Source of the DNA: Phoronis australis
Taxonomy: Eukaryota; Phoronida; Phoronidae
Reading direction: 5' to 3'
Assembly (NCBI GenBank): GCA_002633005.1
Contig: NMRA01000081.1
Span: forward strand, 67,995-131,994
DNA length: 64,000 bases
How positions within the stretch are numbered: the first letter of the stretch is position 1; the number at the start of each line of letters is the position of its first letter. Made by a program: the position numbers and the translations under genes. Below, in pieces: positions 1-13,212 of the stretch. The notes under the pieces were generated by a model, which saw only the letters and a list, made by a program, of their open reading frames with translations, made no database searches and had not been told where the DNA came from.

Positions 1-2097
1 AGACTTGGCCGTCACCACAGGAAACAGTATTTATCTGTCACTGTCTTGTACTGCACATGGGTAATTTTGATACTAAAACTAGGTCTTCATCATAATCCCT
101 TGACAATTAAAGAGTTCAATATCTCATTTCACAACCAAGAGCAACATTTATGACGGATGGGAAAACCTGAATTCCACATCAAGTGTAGGGTATTTACACT
201 CCCTTATTTCTACAACATCCAGAGCAACATGTATTTGACGTTATCTGGGAATCATCCCACAGTGGTACTTTTTCCTGCAAAGGAATATTTTATCATATTT
301 GCAAGATTGCTAGAGGATAGCTGCTGATTTCAGCAAACCTGATGCCCGTAAATACTTGAAATTCTATCATTTTTCACACATTGCCTGGCGGCCTCAATTG
401 CATGCCAGGAAGTTTCTTTGTTAATTCACATTCCCCTCTATTTCAAATTTTTTGTGTGACAAAATCAGAGAGTGGATACTATTTTCCGATGCGGACATGG
501 GTAGTATATGTTTCTCTGCATTTGAGTCTCAACCTAGCATTTGAAAATCTACAGCAAAGAGTGACATAGCACTTCCACATAATCAAACAGTTAAACTTTA
601 GGCTGCTATAAACCCACATTCCACCACAAAACTGACCTCAACTAGTTCCAAACCCACACCAGAGGAGATTTCTGGGCTAGAAAACTGCTCGNATTCTCAC
701 CCAGTGAGATTTTCACTCAGTGAGAATTTCAATAACACAAATTCTCACTAATTTGCATAGCATTCCTACTGAGTGAGAATTTCTGTAAGACAAATTCTCA
801 CTGACTGGGAATGCTATGCAAATTAGTTAGATTCTCACTGAATTCTAACTGGAATATCACTGTATTCTCACTAGAGTGAGAATTTTTTCTCACTAATTTA
901 AATGGCATTTTAATTAGTTAGATTCTCACTGGAATCTAACTGGAATCCAGTGAGATTCTCACTGGTTTTCGGGATTAGAATTTCCTGAAGCTTTTTCATA
1001 AGGGGTGTATTTAATGAACTTTGCATACACGTGCACACGACCAAAAGAGAAGAACGATGTCTGCCCAGCCATAGTGTAGGCCAGCAAGTACTGAACACAC
1101 ACAAGTGCTGGTGTGTGTGTTTGTGTGTGACGAGAAACTGAACAGCTGTTTATGTTAATATAAACACCACAGTGACGGGGAGTTACTATGTCACTCAAAA
1201 AGCAGAAATACTAAGAATTTGAAATAATAGTATTATACAGTACAATTTAAAAGTATTAAGACAAAATAACCCAGAATTCCTCATCTTGATGGCTGAGCGG
1301 AAGCCTAAGTCATCGTCATGGTAGTCTTCCCATTGCAAGGTACCTAATTAAGCCTTTTTTTAATTAGAATATTGGTGCCCGAAAAGTTATCACCACTCAT
1401 TTCTGCTGTTAGCAGACTTGGCCGTCGCCACAGGAAACAGTATTTATCTGTCACTGTCTTGTACTGCACATGGGTAATTTTGATACTAAAAATAGGTCTT
1501 CATCATAATCCCTTGACAATTAAAGAGTTCAATATCTCATTTCACAACCAAGAGCAACACTTATAACGGATGGGAAAACCTGAATTCTAGGTATTTACAC
1601 TGCTCTCTTATTTCTACAACATCCAGAGCTACATGTATTTGACGTTATATGGGAATCATCCCACAGTGGTACTTTTTCCTGTAAAGGAATATTTTATCAT
1701 ATTTGCAAGAGTGCTAGAGGATAGCATTTCAGCAAACCTGATGCTCGTAAATACTTGAAATTTTATCATTTTTCGCACATTGCCTGGCGGCCTCAATTGC
1801 ATGCCAGGAAGTTTCTTTGTTAATTCACATTCCCCTCTATTTCAAATTTTTTGTGTGACAAAATCAGAGAGTGGATACTATTTTCCGATGCGGACATGGG
1901 TAGTATATGCATGTTTCTCTGCATTTGAGTCTCAACCTAGCATTTGAAAATCTGCAGCAAAGAGTGACATAGCACTTCCACATAATCAAACAGTTAAACT
2001 TTAGGCAGCTATAAACCCGCATTCCGCCACAAAACTGACCTCAACTAGTTCCAAACCCACACCAGAGGAGATTTCTGGGCTAGAAAACTGCTCGGGC
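1..2097. repeat. Direct repeat pair of about 690 bp (1-691 and 1411-2097) flanking an assembly gap at 692
   Basis: The first 691 bases recur at 1411-2097 with a few substitutions and small indels. Both copies start with the same CTTGGCCGTC block and end in GAAAACTGCTCG. The first copy stops at the single N at 692, while the second runs on into unique sequence. That is what an unmerged overlap between two allelic contigs looks like. The repeat contains no convincing exon. Positions 693-1245 between the copies hold an inverted-repeat block described separately. Confidence 0.8.
693..965. repeat. AT-rich block packed with inverted AGTGAGAA/TTCTCACT motifs
   Basis: About 270 bp carries roughly a dozen copies of ATTCTCACT or its complement AGTGAGAAT in both orientations. 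A perfect 20-bp inverted repeat lies inside it: 747-766 pairs with 808-827 (GGAATGCTATGCAAATTAGT). Similar shorter arms follow at 880-960. This looks like a foldback or MITE-type element, possibly rearranged. No protein-coding potential is seen. Confidence 0.6.
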
Positions 2098-4634
2098 TGA
2101 CAATTTCTTATTGCTAGAAACCAAAAGAACCCGCCATAATAAGCCAACTTTTTGAGCCTGATTTATAAGAGTAAAAGACTGCTAATTCGTCCCCGTTGCT
2201 CAACACCCAACCAGTGAGGAACAAGGCGAAGTCAGGAGCACTTACTGTAAATGGAAGATAAATAAAGATCGCGAGGCACTTGCAGCGAGAAATCTTTGCT
2301 CGTGGAACAGTCAATGCGATCCCACAATGCAACATTCCAGTCTCACCGACTAATCATTCCAATGGCCACCAATATGTTCGTGTGTGGCAGTATGGTCCCG
2401 AACTTACTCAATAAAAACCCACTTTTCACTCGCATTTTTTCCATGGTCTTGTGCGACCTTGCCAAACTCACGAGATAGTTGTCTTAAAAGCAGTTCATTA
2501 AACCAAAAGTTCCCATTTTTGACGAAATTCAGGTTTATGGCAGCTTTAAGCGTGTGTTAGTTGGGGGGTAGGTGATTTCAGTGAGGGATCCATGCAGACA
2601 CTGGCAACAATACATTACCTTGGCACGGTCTTACTTCTAAAGACACGAGGGTAGGGAGCGTGTCTAAAATGAGGACAAAGGTCATGCGACATGCCGTTAG
2701 TTTGTAGCTGGCGTAACAGAAAGGATGAAAGCAAATAATAAAATCATAAGCGAGAACATTTGCACAGCACCTTAGGTCAGTAAACAAGGCACTTACAAAA
2801 CATGAACAGTTTTGTTATCACAAGACTCATTTTCTTCCAGTATGAGCCAGGACAACAGCATGATATTGTGATAGTTTTAAAGATACACTTTCCGATTATT
2901 TTCAGTTAAAAACTTTGTAAAAGAAATTCGACCAATAACAAAATTGAACTTCACTTTTTAAGAATTGCAAGCAAAATGCAAATACTTGCAGCAGGGCTGT
3001 AACTTATGAAAGGCTTCTATTCACTTAAGTGATGTCTGATGATTGACAAAAAACTCTTTCTGTGTTGTGTTCTGATTTAGAGAAGATATGGGAAAGAGTG
3101 TCTTACAAAGTTAAGAATACATTCAACAAAGAACATTCAAATGTTACAACTGACAAATTAATAAATTTTAACATTTAATAAATAATTTAATGAATACTCT
3201 TAATAACTTAGAGCAAGCCCAACCCAAACCTCAAAGCCTTAATCAAAATGAGAGCTTTCCATGATCAGAAATATCTGACAATCAGAGAGAGACCCAGCAC
3301 GAAGCTTTATGGAGTGTCATGAGACCCTGGTTTTCAGCGAAAATGGAAAATAGACGAAATTCACAAATTTTAAATCAGACTTCTTTCACAGAATTACAAG
3401 TTTTTGTCGGAATTCACATATTTTAGGAATAGATACCAGAATTGTAATATTTATTGTAATTTATAGTTGCTTATAAACCATCAAATACCAAACACCAATT
3501 CTGGTTAAAACTCGATCAACGGTTGTTTTGCAGCAGACATGTTCAAGTCGTGTATTCTTTCTAATAGTGGCGCTGTTCCTCAACTTTGAGAAACAAGCGA
3601 CAACGACAGGCTGCGACTTATCAGTAAAACAGAGCTGCAACACGAATGCAGCAGAGAGAGTAAAGTAATTCTGAGAACATTTCTATGTACTTTAAAGTAG
3701 TAACAGGAAAAAATCTGGTTTGCTAAAACTGATTTCTCAGTTCCAAAAGCTAAAACCAGGGTCTTCCGATCACCATGCAGAAAATATTTTCCATAAAGAG
3801 TAATGTTATGCGGTATGTGCCTCCACTCATCCTACCGTAGGGATTGTAGTTTGAGGTCACTTTCAAACTAAAAAGGGCAATGGTTAATCTATTTTAGACC
3901 AGTTGTTGACAGAAACAGTCTGCAGAAATCTACGATCAAGTGATTACAAATAAACTAAATGTCAAATCTAAACAAGGAACGTTAGAAACTAATCATTTAA
4001 TGGGTTACAACAAAATGAGTGCATCTTTGTTTTACCAAATTGAAAACAACATTCACAGGAAAAGTGTATAACAATATTATAAGGTAAAATACTAAGTGTT
4101 GCTAACATATTATATCATTTCAATCATGACGGTTTTTCATTCGCCATGGAATGGTGCTTCAGTGACAACAAAATTGATTCTCACAGCACACTTGTGGAAA
4201 TACATAATGAGACATTGGGTGACTCTGTTGGTAACTTATATTAGAACAATATGAAGGAAAGTATAAACACACTGCGTTTGCTGAATGCCAAATAAGCATG
4301 GACGAATAAAATTCTTAGTAGTGAGACATAACTATTTACAATAAAAAAGACAATTTCAAACAGTTTCTAAAAATACCCTCCCCCCTTATCCGACAATACA
4401 GCATTTATTTAGTTTCATTTGACGTTTTTGAAGGGTTTTCCAAATATCCGCCCACAGGCCTATTTTTGGGAAATTCTCAGTAACTGATGATACATCAGCT
4501 GTCCTCCTATGGTGTTGGGGTAATTGAAATGGGCATTTCAGAGAAGATTTATCAGAGTTTCGGCACACAATTTCACCAACATCAGAGGCTGTTATGTTAT
4601 CGAAGACATCCTACCTTCTCTTCCCAGAACCTAC
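2098..4634. other. Non-coding stretch beyond the last recognised KIF6 exon
   Basis: Short open frames on both strands have no family resemblance or splice context. The next kinesin exon should encode the HIPYRNS-type motif and the rest of the motor. I looked for it on the minus strand and did not find it. The stretch is probably an intron of the KIF6-like gene or its downstream flank. Confidence 0.45.
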
Positions 4635-7600
4635 TCCGGCACTCGGGGTGCGTGCATGACCTTTGCCCTGTGACTCCTGATGAAGGGCTATGATGACACT
4701 TTCCAGATAGTGCAAGGACAGGTTGATGTACTTGGCCTCAGTCAGCTGTACACCGCCCACCTTAGTCTTACCAACTCTCTCAGAGCCAGCTAGATCAACA
4801 AGGTGAAGTTTGGAGCTGGAAACATTGAACAGAATAGCAGCATTACAATATAGTGTACTTTTTGGCACAACTGGTTTGTCATTATACATTCAAGCTGTAC
4901 TTTGATTGTTTTTCACAAATAACAGGGTTACACGTCAGGTATGAATCTGGATGGGGGTCCAGGAGGACTACATAATACTATGTCAGCTACTGCAAGTATA
5001 TCAAATACATGACTTGGATAAAACATTTATTAATTCGTAAATAGCAATTAGCAAAATAATTGTAGGAACACTGAAAGCCTTTGGCCTCTTTTTGCAGGCC
5101 GCAATGCAACAAAACTGATCAGTTGCATTCAATAACAAGTACAAGCAAATATCTTTAATGTCACAATGTACACATTCAGAAATGCAGTGCCAAATCGCAG
5201 CACATAACTCACTGAGTAATAACATCTGAGCCGGATTTCTTGGACTTGAGTTCAATAGTGAACACAGCATGGGATCGTGATGACCGCTGATTCATTGGTG
5301 TCTCGGCAACTTTCCGATTCGCTTGTCCTTGCAGCAGCAGACTCTGAGCAACGTCTTCATTGGCCGCAAGGTGAGTGGAGAGATTACGAATTACACACGA
5401 GCCTTTAGTACCTTCCAATACATGTACCTGTGAGTGCATCATTAAACAATTAACAAATTATTTGCATTTTGTATAGACAAACCAATTGTTTACATACAGT
5501 TAACAAATAACCATTTTAGCTGGTATAAATTCGCCCTCCATCAAGCAATGACAAATTTCTGATTGAACTGGTGTAAAACCAATCTCAATTTAATCCTTAT
5601 TCAGATGAGACGCACTTTGCGAGCTTAATATACCTCACACGTCATTGTTGCAGGAGATCAAGCTCAGTACATATTAAAAAGATTCGCCTTTTCAAGCCAA
5701 CTTCCTCAGTAGGGTCTCAAACAATAACTTGAAATCACCTGTAACCAGTGTCAAGAACGGGTTGAGACAAATTTAATAACATTGGAGCCCCAATAGGACT
5801 AAACCCACGCATGATTTTGACAGAACATAGATATGCAGCAGCTTCACTCAGAACAGACACAACAAATGAGTCACTGGAAGCTTACTGGTAAAACAGAGAA
5901 TTACGATTTACATTCCTGATGACTATGGAAACAAAAATAACAGGATATACCAGGTATATAGGATAAGATTTTAAAACGTAAACTAAATTTAAGGATGTTT
6001 CTCTACATGCAACTGACGTTGAAAAGTGGTAAAAAATCTTGTACGGACCTACAGTCACATATTTAATAAACGTCTTAGAGGTCCGAGGGTACGGCAAGAT
6101 GAGGTTGCAGCGATACTATGTCCACACAACCAACTTGAATTTACAAGGCATGTCCATATTGAACAGTTGCATTTCTTATATCGCTGGGAATACTTGGCTC
6201 ATAGAAACAGATGGTTAAACAAAGAGAGGAAGCCATACCATGACACTGATAAACAGATAAAGATCAAAATGTAACATGAACTGGTATAGCCAGAAGTATT
6301 CAACACGGGGAATTGAAAAGAGTGACATATTGGGGACACATTGCAATGACCGGGTCAGGGGGATAAATGCAAAACTGAAATGAGTTTACACTTTTTTGCA
6401 ATTAACAGAGTGCCATAACCCCATTGTGCTCCCATTTGGCTACGCCACTGGATACACGACAATAGTGAAGTCCTAACGAGCAAAAACAGAAGATGCCTTC
6501 ATGCCAGAGAATGCATTTAACTATTAACCACCTTCGGAAATGGAGTGACAAGCGATTGTGTCCTTGTAGCAGCCGGATTGAGAAGATCGTAGGCAGTTTC
6601 CTGGTAGATTTCAAGGTATGAGACGTGTATGCTGTTATCTTCATCCTCAGGACGACTTTCTAGCTCTTTGTAAATCATGCTCAGAGCTCTGGAATTAAGT
6701 CAAAGCAATCAAAATAGCAAGTCAACAGGTTTCTAGGTAAAAAATTCACAACTGTTACAAGACAAATTGAGTTTCGCATTCGACGTTAAATTATTAAAAG
6801 CGGACATCATGAAAACCAGTCGGATGATATTGTAAATTGTTGTTTTCAGTTCCTTTGAAATTAATTAGAACAACAGTCTATTTAAGGTCATATAGGACTA
6901 ACTTTGGTACATGATAGCTCAGAAATAGCAGATTGTATTCAAATGAAACTTTCAGATACTATCACGTACTTTGCAGACAGTACTCCACATAAGTAATTGT
7001 TTTTAAAATGATCCACTTTTTTACAACAGGGGCTATCAAAAATGAAACTTTTATGATTTCTGTGAAAAAAGTTGCATGAAACAGAAATGAATTGATGTTG
7101 AGAAATTAAAATGTTTTTTGTTTTTTGAAATTTTATCTTGTACAGATTGGTGTGAAGTCCAAAATCAAATTCTGGAGGTTTTCTACTTTAAGAAAATACT
7201 TTGAGTTAAATTTCAAAGCTTTGTAGATACATGGTTGCATGCACAAATTTGCCAATTATAAGTCCACCTTTCAGATAGTTTCTAAATTACCTGGGTGCCA
7301 GTCCTCTGTCTTTGTAGCGTCTGGCACTTCCCTCCACAGTGAACGTCTTACCAGTGCCCGTCTGGCCATAGGCAAATATAGTACCATTGTAACCAGTGAG
7401 AAAATCTGGAAAAAATGATAGTGTATACAGCTTAGGGACACATGGAGTTATATACACTGAAACTAGGATAATCGGGATTGTAAATTAGACCAATATCCTT
7501 CTCACACAATAAGAAAATAAAGCAAACACTCAGTGATGGTTGGTCACTGTTAGTGGTTTGTAGATGCTGTTTATGTTATAATACCACCTCTTCATGAGAT

Positions 7601-7954
7601 GGAAAAATCATGAGGGACAAACCATTACTGGAGAGGGGTGGCAGCTAGGTCATTCAATATAGTAAGACTAAGGGTTCTCTTCTGGATGGAAATGTGGAAA
7701 TTAACAAGTGTCGTTTTCTTACGATTTACAATGTCCTTGGAAACCACTTCAAAGACTTCCTCTTGGCTGGCGTTATCCCGGAAGACATGGGCAAAGGTGA
7801 ACTTGTGGCTCACACCGTTTTCTGGCTGTTTGAATGCACTGGCCTCCCTATAGGAGTCGCTAGTGCGGATGAACAACGATGTGTCGCTCGTATCATAATT
7901 CTCGTACTGCCGACTGGATGGTTTGATACGGCAGAATGTTTGAATAGTTGCCAT
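4635..7954 (-). CDS. KIF6: KIF6-like kinesin, N-terminal part of the motor domain (5 exons, 3' part not found)
   Basis: Microtubule motor of the KIF6/KIF9 branch of kinesins, a group associated with cilia and with transport toward microtubule plus ends. Exons in reading order: 7954-7723, 7405-7291, 6688-6532, 5427-5213 and 4815-4635, all in compatible phase, giving 300 aa. Visible motor landmarks are the P-loop GQTGTGKT (residues about 91-98), switch I NQRSSRSH (214-221) and switch II DLAGSE (247-252). The block after switch II ([13 protein letters not shown]) matches KIF6 better than other kinesins. The start is secure: TAA lies in frame two codons upstream. A candidate acceptor (tctttttag, about 7974) implies an upstream 5' UTR exon. 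The donor of exon 3 (gtggtt) is weak but the frame holds. The end at 4635 is uncertain; without it a stop follows at 4611. The remaining motor, coiled coil and tail were not found, so the gene is incomplete here. Confidence 0.85.
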
Positions 7955-7957
7955 GTC

Positions 7958-7966
7958 TTACTCCAT
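7958..7966 (-). promoter_or_regulatory. Two-codon upstream ORF (ATG GAG TAA) just before the KIF6 start
   Basis: On the minus strand ATG-GAG-TAA ends 3 nt before the main ATG at 7954 and is in the same frame. If this segment is in the mature 5' UTR, ribosomes would meet a start-stop-like minimal uORF before the kinesin start. Such elements can lower translation. That it is transcribed is inferred. Confidence 0.4.
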
Positions 7967-7978
7967 GTTGTGACCTAA

Positions 7979-10805
7979 AAAGATAACATTATTGTTCATT
8001 ACAATGTGATGCTTTACTACATAATGTACAAGTTGCACTTACAAAATACACTACAACCCATCACCTGCAGACAGCCCATACCATACCCTTTGTGTTTCCA
8101 ATGCAATAAACCTAATCTCGCAGAAATAATTACAGATGCACTATACTTTCTAACAAAGATTTAGGCATGCTCAATCAACTGGGGCNCCTGCAGACAGCGC
8201 ATTACCATACCCTTTGTGTTTCCAATGCAATAAACCTAATCTCGCAGAAATAATTACAGATGCACTATACTTTCTAACAAAGATTTAGGCATGCTCAATC
8301 AACTGGGGCATGTGTCTTTGTGAATAAGGCAGCAATGTCTGTCAGTGCTATTCTCATGCAATAGCTATGACATATCTTGATGAACGAGTGCAACCAACGC
8401 CTGATCGGCATTAAAATTATCCTTTTAATCTTTCTAATTTAAAAAGTAAGTGACGTTACACACCAATTTTGGTTGACATGAATAACCTGGTGACAGATAA
8501 TCGTCAGTTTAATATCAGTCTGATGATTATTCATTACAGCATTATTCATGGATATCCTCTTTTGATCATTATAATTACTCAGTGTAATAAATCGTATAAA
8601 TTATGTTTGATGACAAATTACTGGGCAATAAAATTATATCAACTGTTAATACGAATTCTTGTCAATAATTTACATCATGCGAATTAACAGATAAAATATT
8701 TTAGTCACGATAAATCACGATCAACCATAATTCCCCGTGTAACTATCCTGGCAACTTTACAACATCTTTCCCATTTTTGGAGATTGTTCCTTAAAACTCT
8801 CCAGACTCAATTCAAACTTCATCAAACTCAGTGCAATGATTCTTCTCTAATGTCTTCCACAACCTTAAACCGACATGTTTTCCTACACCTGTCATGACTG
8901 GAAGAGTTTGATAGAATGGAACATGTATAGCAGCAGGTGGTGTTCAAATGCTCCGTGTTTCTGCCATTTTTATTTGGTTAAAATCATGTTTTAAGCTTAG
9001 AAGGGTTCACACACTGGTTGATACGTAGTTCATGTGGCATACGTACTGGGACAAGTGCCTTTTTCCCATTCAATTTCCTTCAAAGGTTCATTTTTTAACA
9101 GAACTAGAGCTGCATGTAAATGACCCCCACTTTTGCAACAGAACTGTCCAAAAAGGACTTGTGTATTCTTGACATTCAGTGTAGAGGTCAAAAGAACACA
9201 ACCCAAAGGTCATAGTTCACAAAACCCCTACACAAGGAATGTATGGGATAAACCTCAACCTGAGGGTAACTTTTTCATAGAAGCTCCCGATAAATGGGTC
9301 CCCTTTTCTTATCCTAAATAGAAGGGTATGATCTAGCTGACTCTATATAAGGGCATCTTTCCTAATTTCTCACTGGAACAACCTGGCGGAAACTTTAATC
9401 AAGTACCCAACCTCCCCAAACCACCTTACCTAAAATCCATCTGTGACAGGTCTAGAACTAACATGGTAATAAAATGTATTACTTGAATAATAGTCTTACT
9501 GGTCTCTGTGAACTAATACACCTAATTCTCTACAATCCCACCAGAAAGCACAAAAACTAAAACACCGTGAAACTCCCTTGTACTCACTGCTCATTTCCCC
9601 ATATTGAAGGTTTTAATATCACAGATAGCTTTTGGGAGAAAAGGCAATTTAATATAATTGAATATTGCCAAATACTTTAATTCATCCCTATTGACAACAG
9701 AGCAGTAAATCCCTTCAGGAAACTTTAAAGTAATCTGCATCTGGATACATTCCAACCAGCTGAAAGGCAGACAGCTATAGCCAGACAAACAGTCAACAAT
9801 CTAAGTATAGCATTTCACAATGCACAACTTAGGAATCTAAGGCCACTGTTTACTTTGCAGATCCAACCATTTAGTATTTACATTCAAGATCAGATCAGTG
9901 TAAATACTTTTATGAGCTTTCTCATTGTTGCAGATTCATGGCAGTTGAATATTAAATACACCTGAGGGAAATATGAGTACCAGGGCTGCAGGCGATTTGA
10001 GTGCATGGGCAACACTCCAAGAGTAGAGTTTTGATCACCATAAAATTCAAAACTCGACTAAATAACTTGCATGAATTTCACAATCGGGCTGGTGAAAAAC
10101 ATTACCACATGATTTTAGAAAGATAGATTAAATAAGTTGAAACGTCGGCCTTTACAACGCATGAAATGGGACGATTACATAAATCTAAAATCGCAACACT
10201 AATTTCTCTGTAATTTAAGTAGATCCATAAATTAAATGCGGTAGTTCTCCACTTCTTTCACATGAAAATGTTTTCCAAAATGGTCATTATCCATTTTTGC
10301 AAAGTCAGATTATCTATTTGCAAATTATGGACTTTCTGCAAATGATGTTTTATGACACGTACACGCTATTATCCATGCTTGTACTATACTAAATCTCTTT
10401 AATCTTTATTTTTGTGGAGAAACTTAACAAAATAGAATTTCACTTGTCAGTCATATTGTGTGCGAAGAGTTCCCATAACCACATTACCCTACCACAGGTG
10501 AGGTAACATTGTGACTTCGACTTCTCAAAGGTATTGCAATTTACATCATAATAGTTGCGTAATGTCAACGAATGTCTTTTTTCATAAATGCAGAGTACTT
10601 ACTTACAGAAATAACAAATAGAAAGGCTCTATGTAACCAAAAACATTACAAATTGGATAGCTTCAGTCTGAACGGGACCCACCACTAATCGCTTGTTTGT
10701 TAATGCACCAGAGAGTACAATGATCGATAAAATCAATAACTGAAGCAAACAAATCATTGACAAATAAGCACCTGATATTGACAAAATTCTCCACCTTTTT
10801 AGAGT
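7979..10805. other. Left part of the KIF6-ADAR intergenic region
   Basis: Positions 7979-10805 hold the short duplicated repeat at 8064-8309 and one copy of a dispersed repeat near 10433-10480. The rest shows no exon or RNA gene that I can recognise. KIF6 5' UTR exons and both promoters may lie somewhere between here and 18.5 kb. Confidence 0.4.
8064..8309. repeat. Exact-offset 122-bp duplication around the N at 8186
   Basis: Positions 8064-8185 and 8187-8309 are nearly identical (CCTGCAGACAGC at the start, CAACTGGGGC at the end). The only thing between them is a single N. Two contig ends sharing about 122 bp appear to have been placed side by side rather than merged. The sequence also belongs to a dispersed repeat: a diverged relative lies at about 29795-29912 (shared TTTGTGTTTCCAATG and AAATAATT blocks). 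Confidence 0.85.
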
Positions 10806-13212
10806 CATGTTATTGAACTGACTAGGAATGCTAAGGTGTCTTTCATTGACTAGGTGTGGCCTGTTTTGGCTTATACTAGAGCAATTCGTGATTAGCCTAG
10901 TTAAAGCCGTGCTCTAATGATGGTAAACTCTGATTTCGGCCAAAAATAAATTTGTCACAATAGACAAATTTTCTATAGGCTGATAACAATGGAGAACTTA
11001 TCCCAATGTTGATAAAAAATCTTCCCATGACAAATAATCTAAACAAGGGATTTAAAATATTTAATCGTGTTTTTTGTTGAAATATTTTTTTAAAAAATCA
11101 AATTTGATCGGTCCACAACATTGTGTGCAGAATAAGTGAACAACAGGACAGTCCAAGACAGAAATATTTTTGTCCTGAAGGTAGGATAACATGTTGTTAT
11201 AACGTCCTCATTTCCAAAATGTCCAGTTACATGTTCTAAGAATCATGTCGGAAAATATCGCATCCAGACACTTCTTAAGTTTGCTGACAACTAGGTCATT
11301 TCTCAACTAATTTTAGTCAGTCGTTTCCTATAACTCTTCCAAACTTCTTCAGGTTAAAACTAATGGAAACGCTATTGTACATTTGCAAGTTAGCTGAGAA
11401 AATTAATTCTGGCTGCTGCTTTTTTATCTCTTGAAGCTTAAGTCTGAAACATTCCTTTTTCAATACCAAAAATACATTTTTATCCAACACGCCTAAAAGC
11501 AAAATGTAACAACTGTACAACATGCATCATATGTTGTATTATAAACACCGACATTTTGTAAGTTGTGATTCAGTCATTCACAGCCAAACTAGACTTGAGA
11601 CTTGTGAAATTTGACTCTAGATTAGCACCATGCATAGCAAATAGTAGCAGAGAACTCCAATATCTCCTATTCTAGCTCATGACTGGTCACAGAATTCATC
11701 GAATAACTTAGCAATGAAGGTTGGCCTTCCATATATGGGCACTTGGCCCTCACCACAATAATTCTCCTTTGCTTTTTAAAAAGTGAATCAAAATTCTATG
11801 TTGATACCCCTTGGCAATTATGTGATTTGTTAGCTAATGTAGTGCAGTATCACGCTATAGTCAAATCACATGACTTTCTAAATAAGAAATTGTCAATACA
11901 GTCAGGAACTTGATTGCATTTGCGGCTTGCATGCTGGAAGCTAGACCAAGGCTAACTTGACTTCAGGCAGCACAAAAGCAAAGTAGGCCTGCTAAAGGCG
12001 AAGCTGCAAAGGGTAGAATGAGCAAGAACTACGAAGCCTTACACTACAGTGTGTGCCAAACAGTTTCACAGAAAACGACATAAAACAGCAGGTGGACCCA
12101 AAAACCAATTTTATAAAGCAGCGAGGCAAATGATAATCCAAGGCAGAAGGCAAAACAGAGGCAGAGCTCTCTCTCGGAGTCGGAATCTCGGATTCGGCCA
12201 CTCACCACACTGCGAATGCGATGCCTATTTATTGCATGTGAGCTGACGTAAATGGTCATTTGACGATTCTTTTCTCAGTTCAAGATAGAGTGGGGAAATT
12301 TTTCAAACAAAACCTTACCGCTAGTAGCATGTACGTTGCATACAGATTCCCTGCTCCGTCCACAAAAAGGGACACACATCTTGACTTTTCCCGTTGCCAT
12401 CGACTCTTCGAATTCACACCGGAAGCGGGTCGATAAAAAACATCATTTCGACGCCTGTACTCAGTGAAGACTAGGTTACAGCACCAAGGGTAGTAGGGCG
12501 TTACGAATACAAGCCACGAACAAACAAGGGTGCAATCCGCATGAAATTCGCGAGAAAAAGTGTAGAGTGCTTTAGTCCTAGTGTCTATAATCTATGCTTA
12601 AACTAAGAGTCGAGTAATGACGAACTTGATTCTGTTCTTCTTGCAAGAGTTTTCAAAAATCATAGAAAACGTTAAATCCCATCAGGTCTGCCAGTGAGTC
12701 AAGTTTTTGAGGGATATTTTCATCCGTCACTTTCTTTCGCCGCACGTCGGCTACGTGGAAACTGGTTAGAGTTCAGTAACGTTAGACATGCGCGCACCCA
12801 CCCTTTAATATGGGGGGCTCGAATTTCTGACAAAGGTGGTCCTTTTTACTGAGGCTACCGCCAAAAAAGCGCCGGGAGAACTAAAAAAACGGGGTACCAA
12901 TCCGTTCAGAGCTGTGGCCTTTGTGGTTTTCTCCGTCGGACTTCATATGGCTGTTTCTCTGAGGCTTTTTGCCCGTTCCCCAAATGGGGCCGGGGACTCG
13001 TTCGAGCCCCCCCCCCCGCGGTGGGGCCCGATGACAATGTCACGAACGAACTTTAAACGAACGCCATGCTGAATGAATTATTACTGTAAACACGCATCTA
13101 CTAAACAGTTGTAAACAAATATTCCATAGCGGCGTTTTGGTCAATTTTTATATTTCTTCCTCGAAAGAAGAATTCTGCATTAAATTTTCCCGAGGAATTC
13201 AATTTCAGAAGC
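10806..13212. repeat. 2.4-kb direct repeat, copy 1
   Basis: Runs from CATGTTATTGAACTGACTAG to TTCAATTTCAGAAGC. It is collinear and highly similar to 13994-16425, with scattered substitutions and indels of a few bases. It ends in a GC-rich 200-bp stretch and a C-run near 13010. The short open frames at 11317-11523, 11992-12259 and 12836-13072 lack family resemblance. Their presence in both copies only reflects the duplication. The GC-rich end could be part of the KIF6 or ADAR promoter, but no evidence settles this. Confidence 0.85.

Noticed and set aside
11317-12259. Open frames that recur in both 2.4-kb repeat copies (also 14519-14725 and 15182-15391)
   Set aside because: The recurrence comes from the duplication itself. 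Frames differ by indels between copies and show no protein family.
12384-12400. RFX X-box for the ciliary KIF6 gene (GTTGCCATCGAC)
   Set aside because: Only one half-site fits the X-box pattern; the second half is missing.
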